Below are positions 1 to 8,219 of a DNA stretch of 43,476 bases, piece after piece (the stretch's first letter is position 1; the number at the start of each line of letters is the position of its first letter). The position numbers and the translations under genes are program-made. Below the pieces are notes generated by a model. The model saw only the letters and a program-made list of their open reading frames with translations, had not been told where the DNA came from and made no database searches. The DNA comes from Kutzneria sp. 744 (GTDB lineage Bacteria; Actinomycetota; Actinomycetes; Mycobacteriales; Pseudonocardiaceae), in the NCBI RefSeq assembly GCF_000568255.1, contig NZ_KK037166.1:2580479-2623954 (forward strand). The letters run 5' to 3'.

Positions 1-231
1 GGTCTGGCCGAACAGCTCGTTGACCGCGCTGAGGGACCGCGGCGTCAGCGCCTGGAAAAGGCCCAGCGGGACGGACAGATCCGCGCCGATGTCGACATCG
101 CCGCCGCGGTGGAGGCCCTCTACGCGCCGCTGTACTACCGGTTGCTGCTGCGCACCGCTCCGCTGAGCGTCGACCACGTGCACGCGGTGATCGACGCGGC
201 TCTCAGAGGGGCACGGCCCAGCCCTGCGTGA
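1..231 (+). CDS. TetR-family regulator, C-terminal part (5' end outside window)
   Basis: An open frame runs in from the left edge and encodes 76 residues ending in TGA at 229-231. The segment holds an RQRLEKAQRDGQIRADVD stretch followed by a helical tail with two neighbouring Tyr in APLYYRLLLR. This is the usual C-terminal ligand/dimerisation region of actinobacterial TetR repressors (TetR_C_11-like). The DNA-binding helix-turn-helix would lie upstream of the window, so the target genes cannot be named. Family assignment is from memory of the pattern; only the open frame is directly visible. Confidence 0.7.
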   Translation, partial: GLAEQLVDRAEGPRRQRLEKAQRDGQIRADVDIAAAVEALYAPLYYRLLLRTAPLSVDHVHAVIDAALRGARPSPA

Positions 232-331
232 CCCCCCAAGGCGCCGGCACTGAATGTTCGTGCGCAGAACTCGCGGCAGCAGAGCGCATTCACGGTTGTT
301 CGACGCTCCCGCCGGATGCCAGTGTGCCGGG

Positions 332-1237
332 GTGATCCTGCGGCCTGCGACCAACGACGACGCCCACGCACTGCTCGCCCTCTACCGCGCCGCCGACACG
401 GCCGAGGTCGGCCGACCGGAAACCTCGGCCGCCGACATCACCGACCTGCTGCACGCCCCCGGCTTGACCCTAGGCACACGAAGCCTCGTCAGCGTCGACG
501 ACACCGGGATCACCGGCGTGGTCCTGTGCCACCCAGCGCCGCAACCAGGACAACTACGCGCCCAACTGCGCGTAGCGCCCGGCGACACGGCCACCGCCCT
601 CGCCCGCACACTCCTGGACGCAGTCCACCACTGGACCCTCACCGACCGCGCCGCACCGAACAGCCCCGTGACGCTGTTCCAACTGCCCCGCTCCCCCGCC
701 ATCCCAGCGTTGCGCTCCGCGGGCTGGACCAAGATCCACAGCTACACCAGGATGATCGCCGACCTGATCGACCACACCGCCCCACCAACGCCGGCCGACG
801 TACGCGTGCGCCCCGCGACCTCTCGCGCCGACATGGCGACCATCCACCACGTCCTCGAAACCGCCATCGCCGGCCACTGGAACCATCACCGACGCGATTT
901 CCAAGACTTCCTGACCGATCAACAACAACGCGACGGCCACGACACATCGTTGTGGCTACTGGCCGAATCAGCCGGCAACCCCGTCGGCGCCGTCATCGCC
1001 CGAGCACCAGCCGACCGCGCCTGGATCGCCTGGCTGGGAGTGCTGCCCGAGGCACGCGGCCGCGGCATCGCCACCACCCTGCTCAGCTCCGCCTTCACCA
1101 GATTGCGCGACCGCGGACACACCACAGCCGGCGTCGACGTGGACACCCACAACAACACCCACGCCATCGCCGTCTACGACCACGCCGGAATGCGACCCAT
1201 CGGCACAGCCGACCAATGGCGCGCCAGCCACCCCTGA
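332..1237 (+). CDS. GNAT-family N-acetyltransferase (tandem GNAT folds)
   Basis: Predicted cytosolic acyl-CoA-dependent N-acetyltransferase of 301 residues. The start is placed at the GTG at 332, because the family N-terminus ILRPATNDDAHALLALYRA begins there; the in-frame ATG at 254 would add 26 unrelated residues. The C-terminal half carries the acetyl-CoA loop LGVLPEARGRGIATTLL and the following AVYDHAGMRPIG strand typical of GNAT motif A/B. The N-terminal half looks like a second, degenerate GNAT fold, a layout also seen in mycothiol synthase, but I see no specific MshD signature. The substrate is unknown. It stands alone on its strand, 100 bp after the TetR tail. Confidence 0.8.
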   Translation: MILRPATNDDAHALLALYRAADTAEVGRPETSAADITDLLHAPGLTLGTRSLVSVDDTGITGVVLCHPAPQPGQLRAQLRVAPGDTATALARTLLDAVHHWTLTDRAAPNSPVTLFQLPRSPAIPALRSAGWTKIHSYTRMIADLIDHTAPPTPADVRVRPATSRADMATIHHVLETAIAGHWNHHRRDFQDFLTDQQQRDGHDTSLWLLAESAGNPVGAVIARAPADRAWIAWLGVLPEARGRGIATTLLSSAFTRLRDRGHTTAGVDVDTHNNTHAIAVYDHAGMRPIGTADQWRASHP

Positions 1238-1463
1238 CACGGCAACCGGGACGGGCTGTCGGCACGCAGAGTGAAGACCCACGGGACCCGGTCGTCGCGA
1301 CAGGACCACCCTCAACTCGACATGAGCGGACGGCTGACTACGCCATCAACAGCATGATCATGACGCGCGTCCACAGCGGTGGCAGCTCCCCGAGTCCAAG
1401 CGGCGGTAGGGCTGCGGATCGATCGCGCGGCGGAAGGCGAACTCCACGGTTACGATCTTCTCC

Positions 1464-2144
1464 ATGGCTCCCTGCCGCCATCGCGCGTTATCCCTTGCCC
1501 TCACACTGTCCGCGCTGCTCATCGGAGCTGCCGCCTGCCGTGTTCCGGTCGCCGACGGCCCGTCACCAACGGGCGCGACGAGCACCGGCGCCGTGTCGGG
1601 TCCGTTGGCGGCGGATGACAAGAACGCGCCGATGCCCGCGCCCGGCGCATGCCACATCGGCCAGCGGGACGGGCAGCCGCTGCCCGACCCGCACTGCACG
1701 CCCGGTGCGATCAACCCGCAAGTCACGCAGGACACGATCAAGGACACGATCTGTCGAAGCGGGTGGACGAAGACGGTGCGGCCGCCGACCTCGCTCACGG
1801 ACCGGATGAAGGCCGAGTCGGCCAGGTCCTACAGCGTCGCGGCGGGCCAGAAGGGCGAGTACGACCACCTGGTGTCGCTGGAACTCGGCGGTGCGCCGGA
1901 TGATCCGCGCAATCTGTGGGTGGAGCCCGGGTCGATCCCGAACCCGAAGGACTCGGTGGAGAACAAGTTGTCCGAGGCGGTGTGCTCGAGTCTGATCCCG
2001 TTGTCGGTCGCGCAGACTGCGATCGCGTCGAACTGGGTGACGGCCTTCGATCAGGCTGGGCTGCGGGTGTCGGGCGGCAAGGTCTGTCTGCGCGACAATC
2101 CCGCCAAATGCGCCAACGGCAAGGGTACCGGCGACGGCGAATAG
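1464..2144 (+). CDS. Putative lipoprotein with HNH-like motif
   Basis: A 226-residue secreted protein. The N-terminus has basic residues, a hydrophobic stretch (LALTLSALLIGAAA) and a Cys at residue 25 in a lipobox-like context, so membrane anchoring outside the cell is likely. The lobe around residues 130-155 reads EYDHLVSLELGG and then NLWVEP. This is the DH...N arrangement found in secreted HNH-like proteins of actinomycetes. Further Cys residues (CHIG, DPHC, TICR, EAVC, KVCL, AKCA) could form disulfides. Whether it cuts nucleic acid is unproven. Its stop lies 14 bp before the IS630-like element. Confidence 0.7.
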   Translation: MAPCRHRALSLALTLSALLIGAAACRVPVADGPSPTGATSTGAVSGPLAADDKNAPMPAPGACHIGQRDGQPLPDPHCTPGAINPQVTQDTIKDTICRSGWTKTVRPPTSLTDRMKAESARSYSVAAGQKGEYDHLVSLELGGAPDDPRNLWVEPGSIPNPKDSVENKLSEAVCSSLIPLSVAQTAIASNWVTAFDQAGLRVSGGKVCLRDNPAKCANGKGTGDGE

Positions 2145-2202
2145 TCGGGCATACGCTAGTGTCCTGCGCCTAAAGTTCGTTGATTAATTGTAGGATTGAC
2201 GG

Positions 2203-2741
2203 ATGGCAGGTAGAGGCCGGCCGGTGGCCGCTGTGGTGTTAACCGACGAGGAACGCGAGACGCTTCAACGGTGGGCGCGGCGGGCGAAGTCGTCGCAGGC
2301 ATTGGCACAGCGATGCCGAATCGTGCTCGGGTGCGCGGCCGGCGGATCCAATCAGGACGTCGCCGCCGAGTTGGGGATCTGGCCGCAGACGGTGGGCAAG
2401 TGGCGACGACGGTTCCTGGACAGGCGCCTGGAGGGCTTGGTGGACGAGCCACGTCCGGGCGCCCCGCGCAAGATCACCGACGAGCAGGTCGAGGAACTGG
2501 TGGTGGCCACGCTGGAACGGACCCCGGCCGATGCCACGCACTGGTCGCGGACCTCGATGGCGGCCGAGAGCGGATTGTCCAAGTCGACGGTCGGACGGAT
2601 CTGGAAGGCGTTCAACCTCAAGCCCCACCAGGTCGACACCTTCAAACTCAGCAACGATCCGCAGTTCGTCGACAAGGTCCGCGACGTCGTCGGGCTCTAC
2701 CTGAATCCGCCCGACAAGGCGCTGGTCCTCTGCGTCGACGA
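2203..2741 (+). pseudogene. IS630-family transposase, 5' exon (interrupted)
   Basis: N-terminal part of a Tc1/mariner-like DDE transposase that would cut and paste the IS. It starts at ATG 2203 with MAGRGRPVAAVVLTDEE, followed by a helix-turn-helix (AELGIWPQTVGKWRRRF) and a second one (SGLSKSTVGRIWKAF), then the strand LVLCVDE that supplies the first catalytic Asp. The reading frame is lost at 2742, where the group II intron begins. Joining base 2741 to 4909 restores an uninterrupted frame (VLCVDE then KSQIQALDRS), so the gene is whole except for the insertion. Because the intron lies antisense to this gene, splicing of the intron RNA cannot repair the transposase mRNA. Confidence 0.88.
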
Positions 2742-2804
2742 GTTGGGTCGGACCGGGGCGCGTTGACGTCCTTACGAACGTTACGTTTCCCCGGCCCGCC
2801 CGCC

Positions 2805-2838
2805 GAACCGGACGTGCCCATTCCTGAGCATCCGGCTC
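2805..2838 (-). ncRNA. Group II intron domain V
   Basis: On the minus strand this 34-nt segment begins GAGCCGGATGC and ends GCACGTCCGGTTC. The ends pair into the standard domain V hairpin with the AGC triad in the 5' arm and a bulged lower stem. Domain V holds the catalytic metal site of the ribozyme, and its intactness argues that the intron may still be splicing-competent. It lies 22 bp after the maturase stop codon, the usual place. Confidence 0.92.
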
Positions 2839-2860
2839 TCCACGAGCCCGTGTCAGCGGA

Positions 2861-4294
2861 TCACTTTGCTGGTTCTGGCGTTATGACTGCCCAGGGTGTA
2901 GGGATGTTGGCCGCCCGGTATCGGTAACGGCTGACCGTCACCGTCTGGGGCTGGAACAACGTCACCTCGTCCTCCGTCGGTCGCCACCCCGGAAGGTAAC
3001 GGCGCATGAGGACGGCCCACTTCGTTTTGTTGTGCCGCTTACGAATCCACCGCACTACCCGATGCCAGGCGTAATCATCGAGGTAGTGGAAGGTCGCCTT
3101 CGACACACCATGACGGAAGTAGACGCACCAACCCCGCAGCACCAAGTTGAGTTGGCGCAGCAGGGCGGCAAGTGTTGGATGCGACGACCTGCGGGTCAGC
3201 GCGCGGACCCGCCCGACGATCGAGGCCAGCGCCTTCTTCGACGGGTAGGTGTAGACCACGCGCTTGTCCGTGCCCCGCTTCCGTTTCCGCTGGATGCGGA
3301 ACCCGAGGAAGTCGAAGCCCTCATCGATGTGACAGACCCTCGTCTTGGCTGCCGACAACCGCAGGCCCATCGGGGCCAACAGTCCGGCCACCACCTCCCG
3401 GAGGTCTTCGGCATGCCGCTTCGACCCGGACACCAGAACCACGAAATCGTCCGCGTAGCGAACGATCCGATAGGTGGCCGACCCCTTGCGGCGCGCCACG
3501 AACCGCCGATACGAGGTGCCGCTGGCCGCCCATGCCCGGGCGAAATGCTCGTCCAGGACTGACAGGGCGATGTTGGCCAGCAACGGAGACAGGATCCCGC
3601 CTTGGGGTGTGCCGGTACTGGTGTTCCTGACCACGCCGTCCTCGCTGAGGACGCCCGCATGCAGGAACGCCTTCACCAGAGCCAGAACACGTTTGTCCCC
3701 GACCCGACCACGCACCCGGTCCATCAGGGCCGGGTGGTCGATCATGTCGAAGCACGCCTCGATGTCCCCTTCCAGGACCCACTCATACGAGCGGGACGTG
3801 AACTGGTGGATCTCCGCGATCGCATCCTGGGCCCGGCGCCGAGGACGGAAACCGTAGGAACACGGTTGGAAGTCCGCCTCGAAGATCGGCTCCAGTACCA
3901 GCTTCAGAGCCGCCTGCACGGTGCGGTCCCGCGCGGTCGGGATACCCAAGCGACGCAGATTCGCGCTGCCCGGCTTGGGGATCATCCGCTCCCGCACGGG
4001 CATCGGGTCGAACCGCCGCTCCCTGAGATCTCGCCTCAAGGTGGGCAGGAACCACTCCTCGGCGGCGAACACGGCGTCCGGACGGACACCATCCACCCCC
4101 GCCGACCGCTTACCCTTGTTGCCCCTGACCCGCGTCCACGCCACAACGAGAACAGCCGGGTCACACACCAAATTGAACACGTCGTCGAACCGGCGACCAG
4201 GACCATCGATCGCCCACTGATGCAGCTTGGTCTGGATCCGCAGTACCCGCGCCTCGGCCTCCTCGACCGTCGGCCACAGCACACCCGTATTCAC
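2861..4294 (-). CDS. ltrA: Group II intron reverse transcriptase/maturase
   Basis: Intron-encoded protein of 477 residues that would assist splicing and copy the intron into DNA during retromobility. Start GTG 4294 is preceded by AGGAGA at good spacing; the open frame upstream of it is low-complexity Arg-rich and is rejected. Visible RT blocks are GNKGKRSAGVDG near residue 58, GFRPRRRAQDAI near 148, DIEACFDMID near 177, GTPQGGILSPLLANI at 228 and the catalytic YADDFVV at 280. A maturase (X) domain follows, with LRGWCVYFRHG and a basic tail. I see no Cys-rich or HNH endonuclease domain after it, so target priming would have to use a nick from another source. The gene lies inside intron domain IV. 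Confidence 0.93.
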   Translation of the reverse strand: MNTGVLWPTVEEAEARVLRIQTKLHQWAIDGPGRRFDDVFNLVCDPAVLVVAWTRVRGNKGKRSAGVDGVRPDAVFAAEEWFLPTLRRDLRERRFDPMPVRERMIPKPGSANLRRLGIPTARDRTVQAALKLVLEPIFEADFQPCSYGFRPRRRAQDAIAEIHQFTSRSYEWVLEGDIEACFDMIDHPALMDRVRGRVGDKRVLALVKAFLHAGVLSEDGVVRNTSTGTPQGGILSPLLANIALSVLDEHFARAWAASGTSYRRFVARRKGSATYRIVRYADDFVVLVSGSKRHAEDLREVVAGLLAPMGLRLSAAKTRVCHIDEGFDFLGFRIQRKRKRGTDKRVVYTYPSKKALASIVGRVRALTRRSSHPTLAALLRQLNLVLRGWCVYFRHGVSKATFHYLDDYAWHRVVRWIRKRHNKTKWAVLMRRYLPGWRPTEDEVTLFQPQTVTVSRYRYRAANIPTPWAVITPEPAK

Positions 4295-4908
4295 CGGTGA
4301 TCTCCTGCCCTTCCGTTCCCATCGCCGCGGACTCGCTGCCGCCCTTCGCCATGTGGCCGGCTTTCCCGACCTCGGACTACTACGACGGCTCCGCCACGCC
4401 CCGGCCCGCTCAGCCGACGACGAGCCTGCCCGCACCCGACCTGGACGGCCAGCACGCGGGACCAGCCCGGGACGCTTCCCACGTTCACCACACACCGGTC
4501 GACGGGGTCGGTGCCCAGCTTTGCCCCTGCGACATCGCCACGAGTACGCCGCAGCCTTTCCTCGCGGCCTCCCTGCCGGCGTCTTCACCCGGCCCGAAAG
4601 TCACCCGCCCTGTCCCGGACATCCGGTCAAGACAGGTGTGCGTCGCGCTCCGGCCCGCATCCGCCAGGTTGGAGCCGGTGTATCTCTTGAGAGGCTTTAA
4701 CCGCTGGTTCCTCACGTACACCTTTCCGTCTCGCTAGGTGAGCCCGAGCCGTCTGGCAGTGCCGGCCCGTCTCCTCGTTGTCAGGGCTGCTCCCACCCTC
4801 CCCGGCGCCTCCCGGATCAGGCTGCCCTCAGCTTCATCGACCTGCTGCGACAGGACGACGGCGGAGGTCTCTCACCTCCACCCGATAGTGCAGCGCCTCG
4901 TGGCGCAC

Positions 4909-5461
4909 GAAGTCGCAGATCCAGGCGCTGGACCGGTCCGCGCCGATGCTGCCGATGATGCCCGGCCTGCCGCAGCGCCGTACCCATGACTACATCCGGC
5001 ACGGCATCACCACCCTGTTCGCCGCGCTCGACGTGGCCAGCGGCGAGGTGATCGGCTCCATCCACCGCCGTCACCGCGCGGTGGAGTTCAAGAAGTTCCT
5101 CACCACACTGGACAAGCAGGTGCCCGCCGACCTTGACGTGCACCTAATCTGCGACAACTACACCACCCACAAACACCCCACGATCAACAAGTGGCTGGCC
5201 GCGCACCCCCGCTTCCACATGCACTTCACCCCGACCTACTCCTCCTGGCTCAACCAGGTGGAGCGATGGTTCGGCTTGCTGACCGACAAACGCCTGCGTC
5301 GAGCTGCGCACAAGTCCTTACGTGCACTGGAAAACGACATCCGCGACTGGATCACGACGTGGAACGCCGATCCCAGGCCGTTCGTGTGGACCAAGGACGC
5401 TGACGAGATCCTCGACCGCCTCGCCTCATATCTTGACCGAATTCCTGGCGCAGGACACTAG
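4909..5461 (+). pseudogene. IS630-family transposase, 3' exon (interrupted)
   Basis: C-terminal DDE part of the same transposase: after KSQIQALDRS comes HLICDNYTTHKHP with the second catalytic Asp, and TPTYSSWLNQVERWFG with the last acidic residue. The reading frame ends at TAG 5459-5461. The first two bases of that stop are the target TA duplication, so the protein stop is supplied by the insertion site, an arrangement compact IS630 elements sometimes use. The piece has no start of its own upstream of the intron junction, so it is not expressed as a functional enzyme unless the intron is lost from the DNA. Confidence 0.87.
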
Positions 5462-6022
5462 TTCTCAGGTGACATCCGCCGTGCCCGCCGCGTCGACATC
5501 AACCTGAGCCTGGCTCATGCCACCCTCGAACCATGCGGCGCCACCAGCGCCGTGAGGGCGGTGCGCCTCGGGATCGGCGCGATCCGCGCCATCGGCACCG
5601 ACCTCGCCGACCGCGTCGTCGCCGAACGCGACACGAACGGGCAGTACACGAGCATGGTCGACCTCGCCCGACGCACGCGGATGACCACGCCCCAACTGGA
5701 GGCGTTGGCCACCGCCGGGGGCATCCGCCGGATTCGGCATGGACCGGCGGCAGGCATTGTGGGCAGCGGGCGCCGTGGCCCGGGATCGGCCGGACCGGTT
5801 GCCAGGGACCACAATGGGCACGGACGCACCGATGCTGCCCGGCATGGACAAGATCGAGACCGCCGTCGCCGACGTGTGGGCAACGGGAATCTCCCGACAG
5901 CCACCCGATCCAGTTCCTCCGGCCACGCCTGGACAAGCTCGGAGTCATCCCGATCACACGCCTGTCCACAAAGGAGCATGGCCAACGGGCGGTGGTGGCC
6001 GGCGCGGTCACCCACCGACAGA
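5462..6022 (+). pseudogene. dnaE2 (error-prone DNA polymerase III alpha) C-terminal remnant
   Basis: Directly after the IS630 end the DNA encodes recognisable pieces of DnaE2. In one frame they are RRARRVDINLSLAHATLE and VRLGIGAIRAIGTDLADRV; in the next frame MDRRQALWAAGAVARDRP and TLPGM-like PMLPGMDKIETAVADVW; in a third frame SPDSHPIQFLRPRLDKLG and VVAGAVTHRQ. In the intact family these follow one another without gaps, so at least two frameshifts have accumulated. The polymerase core upstream and the OB-fold downstream are missing. The 5' side is cut by the IS630 element and the 3' side by a second IS630 fragment. It is non-functional. Confidence 0.85.
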
Positions 6023-6272
6023 CGTCGCCATTTGCCTACCGTCTGCGGCCAAATGCCCAACTCGGTGGCGACCTCGGTGTTGGATTTGCCCTCGGCGCAG
6101 CCCAGCACGATGCGGCACCGCAGTACCAATATCTGCGACGATTTCGCACGCTGGGACCAACGCGTGAGCGTGTCGCGCTCCTCGTCGGTCAATACCACCG
6201 CGGCTGCCGGACGACCTCGACCTGCTATCCACCGATCGTACAATTCTTCAACGAACTTCGAACTCGGGACAC
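6023..6272 (-). pseudogene. Truncated, inverted IS630-family transposase fragment
   Basis: The minus strand encodes IAGRGRPAAAVVLTDEERD, SSQILVLRCRIVLGCAEGKSN and ELGIWPQTVGKWR. This is the N-terminal helix-turn-helix region of a transposase closely related to, but not identical with, the one at 2203. It stops abruptly after the helix-turn-helix, where dnaE2 sequence takes over. The outer end begins AGTGTCCCGAGTTCG next to a TA at 6273-6274, resembling the left end of the intact element. The codon at the expected ATG start reads ATA. It is a dead fragment with no visible right end. Confidence 0.85.
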
Positions 6273-6348
6273 TAGACTCGCGCTTTCTACCTGCGTGGGC
6301 CGGTAGCACCGGGGACTGCTCGACCAGCCCGGCGCTCACAGCTCATAC

Positions 6349-6384
6349 GACCGGTATCGACCGCGGCCGCGGTCGATACCGGTC
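6349..6384. terminator. Perfect 36-bp palindrome, likely terminator
   Basis: The 36 bases are identical on both strands, with two 18-bp arms that begin GACCGGTATCGACCGCGG. The RNA would form a GC-rich stem with a tight loop. It lies 52 bp beyond the stop of the leftward phosphoesterase gene, the right place for a factor-independent terminator, although no U-tract follows. A protein-binding role is possible. Confidence 0.6.
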
Positions 6385-6435
6385 AGTGCGCGCAGTACGG
6401 GTGAGAGCGGCCAGTCACCTCGTCACGAGGCACGG

Positions 6436-7311
6436 TCAGGATGCGCCACCTGACCAGACATCGGTGATCGGGGTCGCGTTCGCGGCCGCGCCCAGCGGGG
6501 CCAACCCATAGGCGGACTCCAGGGTGCGCAGCACCGAGTAGTGGTTGATCTTCTCGCTGTACTGGCCGGACTTCACGTTCGCGCCGGCGAAGATCGTGGG
6601 GATCGAGTTGTTCCCGCCGTTGTCCTCGTCCTCGTCCCAGGTGATGACCAGCAGGCTGTTGTGGGCCTTGGCCCACTGGACGTAGCCGTCGACGTTCTTC
6701 TTCAGCCAGGCGTCGCCCTTCTGGATCGAGCCGTCATGCATGTCGTCCTGGAGGTTCGGGGTCACCCACGCCACCGTTGGCAGCTTCGTGTAGTCCTTGG
6801 GGAACGAGGTGTAGGGCTGGTTGGCCGACGTCGGAACATCGCTGAAGTTCACCCAGGGGTTGTGCTTGCGGGCGTAATCGCCGGTGTCGCAACCGGTGTA
6901 GCCGACCTTCGGCAGGCCCTCTGAGTAGCCGACGAAGCTCGCGCCGCTCGCCGCCAGCTGGTGCGCGAGGTTGTCCGCGGCGAAGGTGTGCGGGCAGGAG
7001 TCGTCTCGGACGCCTTGGGTCGAACCGGACAGTAGCGCGAGATAGTTGGGCTCACTGGGATGCGTGATCGCGGTCGACTTGGTGAACAAGGCCCCCTGCT
7101 TGGCGAGGGAGTTCAGGTACGGCGCCTTGGAACTGCCGATGATGCTGTTGTACCCGCGGTTCTCCATCATGATGATGACCACGTGGTCCGGCTTCGGCGT
7201 CGCGCCGCGGGCCTGAGCAGTGCTCGCCGGAGCCGCGGCGATGGTCAGGCCGAGCAGCGCGGCGCTCGCCGCCGCGATCCTCGTGGCCCATCGTTTTCCG
7301 TTCGTGATCAT
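6436..7311 (-). CDS. Secreted alkaline-phosphatase-superfamily phosphoesterase (AcpA/phospholipase C type)
   Basis: A 291-residue exported phosphoesterase. The ATG at 7311 is chosen because GGAG precedes it by 5 bases and a signal peptide follows (basic MITNGKRWATR, then AASAALLGLTIAAAPASTAQA). After cleavage come PDHVVIIMMENRGYNSIIG, containing the metal/nucleophile region of the phosphoesterase family (PF04185), then HPSEPNYLALLSGS and LLVITWDEDEDNGGNN with acidic metal ligands near the C-terminus. Family members release phosphate from phosphomonoesters or phospholipids outside the cell. It is intact, unlike its neighbours, and is monocistronic. The palindrome at 6349 would end its transcript. 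Confidence 0.85.
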   Translation of the reverse strand: MITNGKRWATRIAAASAALLGLTIAAAPASTAQARGATPKPDHVVIIMMENRGYNSIIGSSKAPYLNSLAKQGALFTKSTAITHPSEPNYLALLSGSTQGVRDDSCPHTFAADNLAHQLAASGASFVGYSEGLPKVGYTGCDTGDYARKHNPWVNFSDVPTSANQPYTSFPKDYTKLPTVAWVTPNLQDDMHDGSIQKGDAWLKKNVDGYVQWAKAHNSLLVITWDEDEDNGGNNSIPTIFAGANVKSGQYSEKINHYSVLRTLESAYGLAPLGAAANATPITDVWSGGAS

Positions 7312-8219
7312 GATTCTCCACATCTCGACAGTTGGTCCGTTGGACACCCGCGGCGCGCCTTCGCGACGCCAGTGCCTGCGTTGAGATCTGATCGCCACCG
7401 CCGACAGCGGCAGCGATCGACGGTCGGCCCGTTCGGCGGATCACAAGGCCGAGTGCTCACATTTCCGTGGTAAAAAAACGGATCGGTCCACGGGCGACAA
7501 GATGTCGGCGTGTGCGACATTCACCCGGAGCCCTTGCCGTCGCCGTCGACGCACCTCGGCGCGACGACTGTAGCGGCAACACAATTCCGTTGGCACACAG
7601 ACATATCCGCGGCACCGACGACTGCCGAACGGCGGACGGATCAGGACGGTGTGGACGGGTCGGCGCGCGTCGCACTCCTTCGGGTCCGGCACCGAGTCTT
7701 CGTGAGATAGTTAGGAAAGTTTCCTAATAGCGCACTATATCGACGTGTCCACCCGCCGAGCAAGCGTCAAGTTCGGATGGAACGATCAAGTCATCCACCT
7801 CGCCCGCCCGTTCTGAGAACATCGGCGTGATTGACGGCGCAACCGGTTGTCGCGCGAGTGCCGTAAAGCTCTTCAGGGATGGGAACCTCCGTCGTTACGG
7901 TCTCTTGACAGCGGCCAGGGCGACTCGATGACGCGGACACCCGATGGCACGGTCGCGAGGATGGAGCCAGTGCCCGGCCCGGAGTCACGGCTCTCGACAC
8001 AGGCGAGCATCGCGTGGCGGCTCGACGCTATGACCGGCGCGCCATCGCGGCTAGATGCGGGAGCGATATGTCTGCTACATCAGGTAAAGTCCGATTAACT
8101 TGCCTGCTAATGCTTGTTTTACGGCTTAAAATTGCAAGACCGAGCAGTTGATGTCTTGCCCGCGAAGACGAGACTCCCTAGCGTTCGACGGGTTCCGCCG
8201 GTCGACCTGGGAGGAAGCA
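7312..8219. other. 908-bp intergenic region without a supported gene
   Basis: It lies between the start of the leftward phosphoesterase and the rightward GH27 pseudogene, so both promoters should be here. Open frames in it are short and have no family resemblance. The 17-bp palindrome at 7711-7727 is the only clear element. The last 150 bp (8050-8150) are AT-rich compared with the surroundings and could hold the GH27 promoter. Confidence 0.6.
7711..7727. promoter_or_regulatory. Inverted repeat TTAGGAAAGTTTCCTAA, putative operator
   Basis: Two perfect 8-bp arms flank a single G. Elements of the form AGGAAA-N-TTTCCT are, from memory, frequent upstream of secreted hydrolase genes in actinomycetes, and this one stands between two secreted hydrolase genes. 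It is 400 bp from the phosphoesterase start and about 490 bp from the GH27 start. The binding protein is not known from this window. Confidence 0.55.

Larger units (their letters stand above)
2742..4908 (-). mobile_element. Group II intron, antisense to its host transposase gene
   Basis: On the minus strand the insertion begins GTGCGCC at 4908, matching the canonical GUGYG 5' end, and ends in AC at 2742, matching the AY 3' end. These borders are exactly those that restore the IS630 reading frame. Length is 2167 nt. From 5' to 3' it holds about 610 nt of 5' RNA domains, the maturase gene, a 34-nt domain V (2805-2838) and a GC-rich domain VI stem (about 2746-2800). In domain VI an A lies seven bases from the 3' end, where the branch-point A is expected. 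Splicing activity is inferred, not shown. Confidence 0.93.
2159..5458 (+). mobile_element. IS630-family insertion sequence carrying an antisense group II intron
   Basis: The ends are a perfect 12-bp inverted repeat, GTGTCCTGCGCC at 2159-2170 and its complement at 5447-5458. Each end abuts a TA (2157-2158 and 5459-5460), the duplication IS630/Tc1-like elements make. Without the 2167-bp intron the element would be 1133 bp, normal for this family. The left flank is the lipoprotein gene tail and the right flank is the middle of a dnaE2 remnant. The two flanks therefore do not rejoin into one gene, which suggests a deletion or recombination at the element. Confidence 0.88.

Noticed and set aside
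316-1809. A 497-codon open frame on the plus strand overlapping the acetyltransferase gene
   Set aside because: It is Arg/Pro-rich with no family resemblance, and the overlapping frame shows clear GNAT motifs; it is a high-GC shadow frame.
2861-4294. Reverse transcriptase considered as retron, DGR or abortive-infection RT
   Set aside because: GTGCG start, AC end, domain V and the maturase X domain define a group II intron; there is no msr/msd, variable repeat or effector gene.
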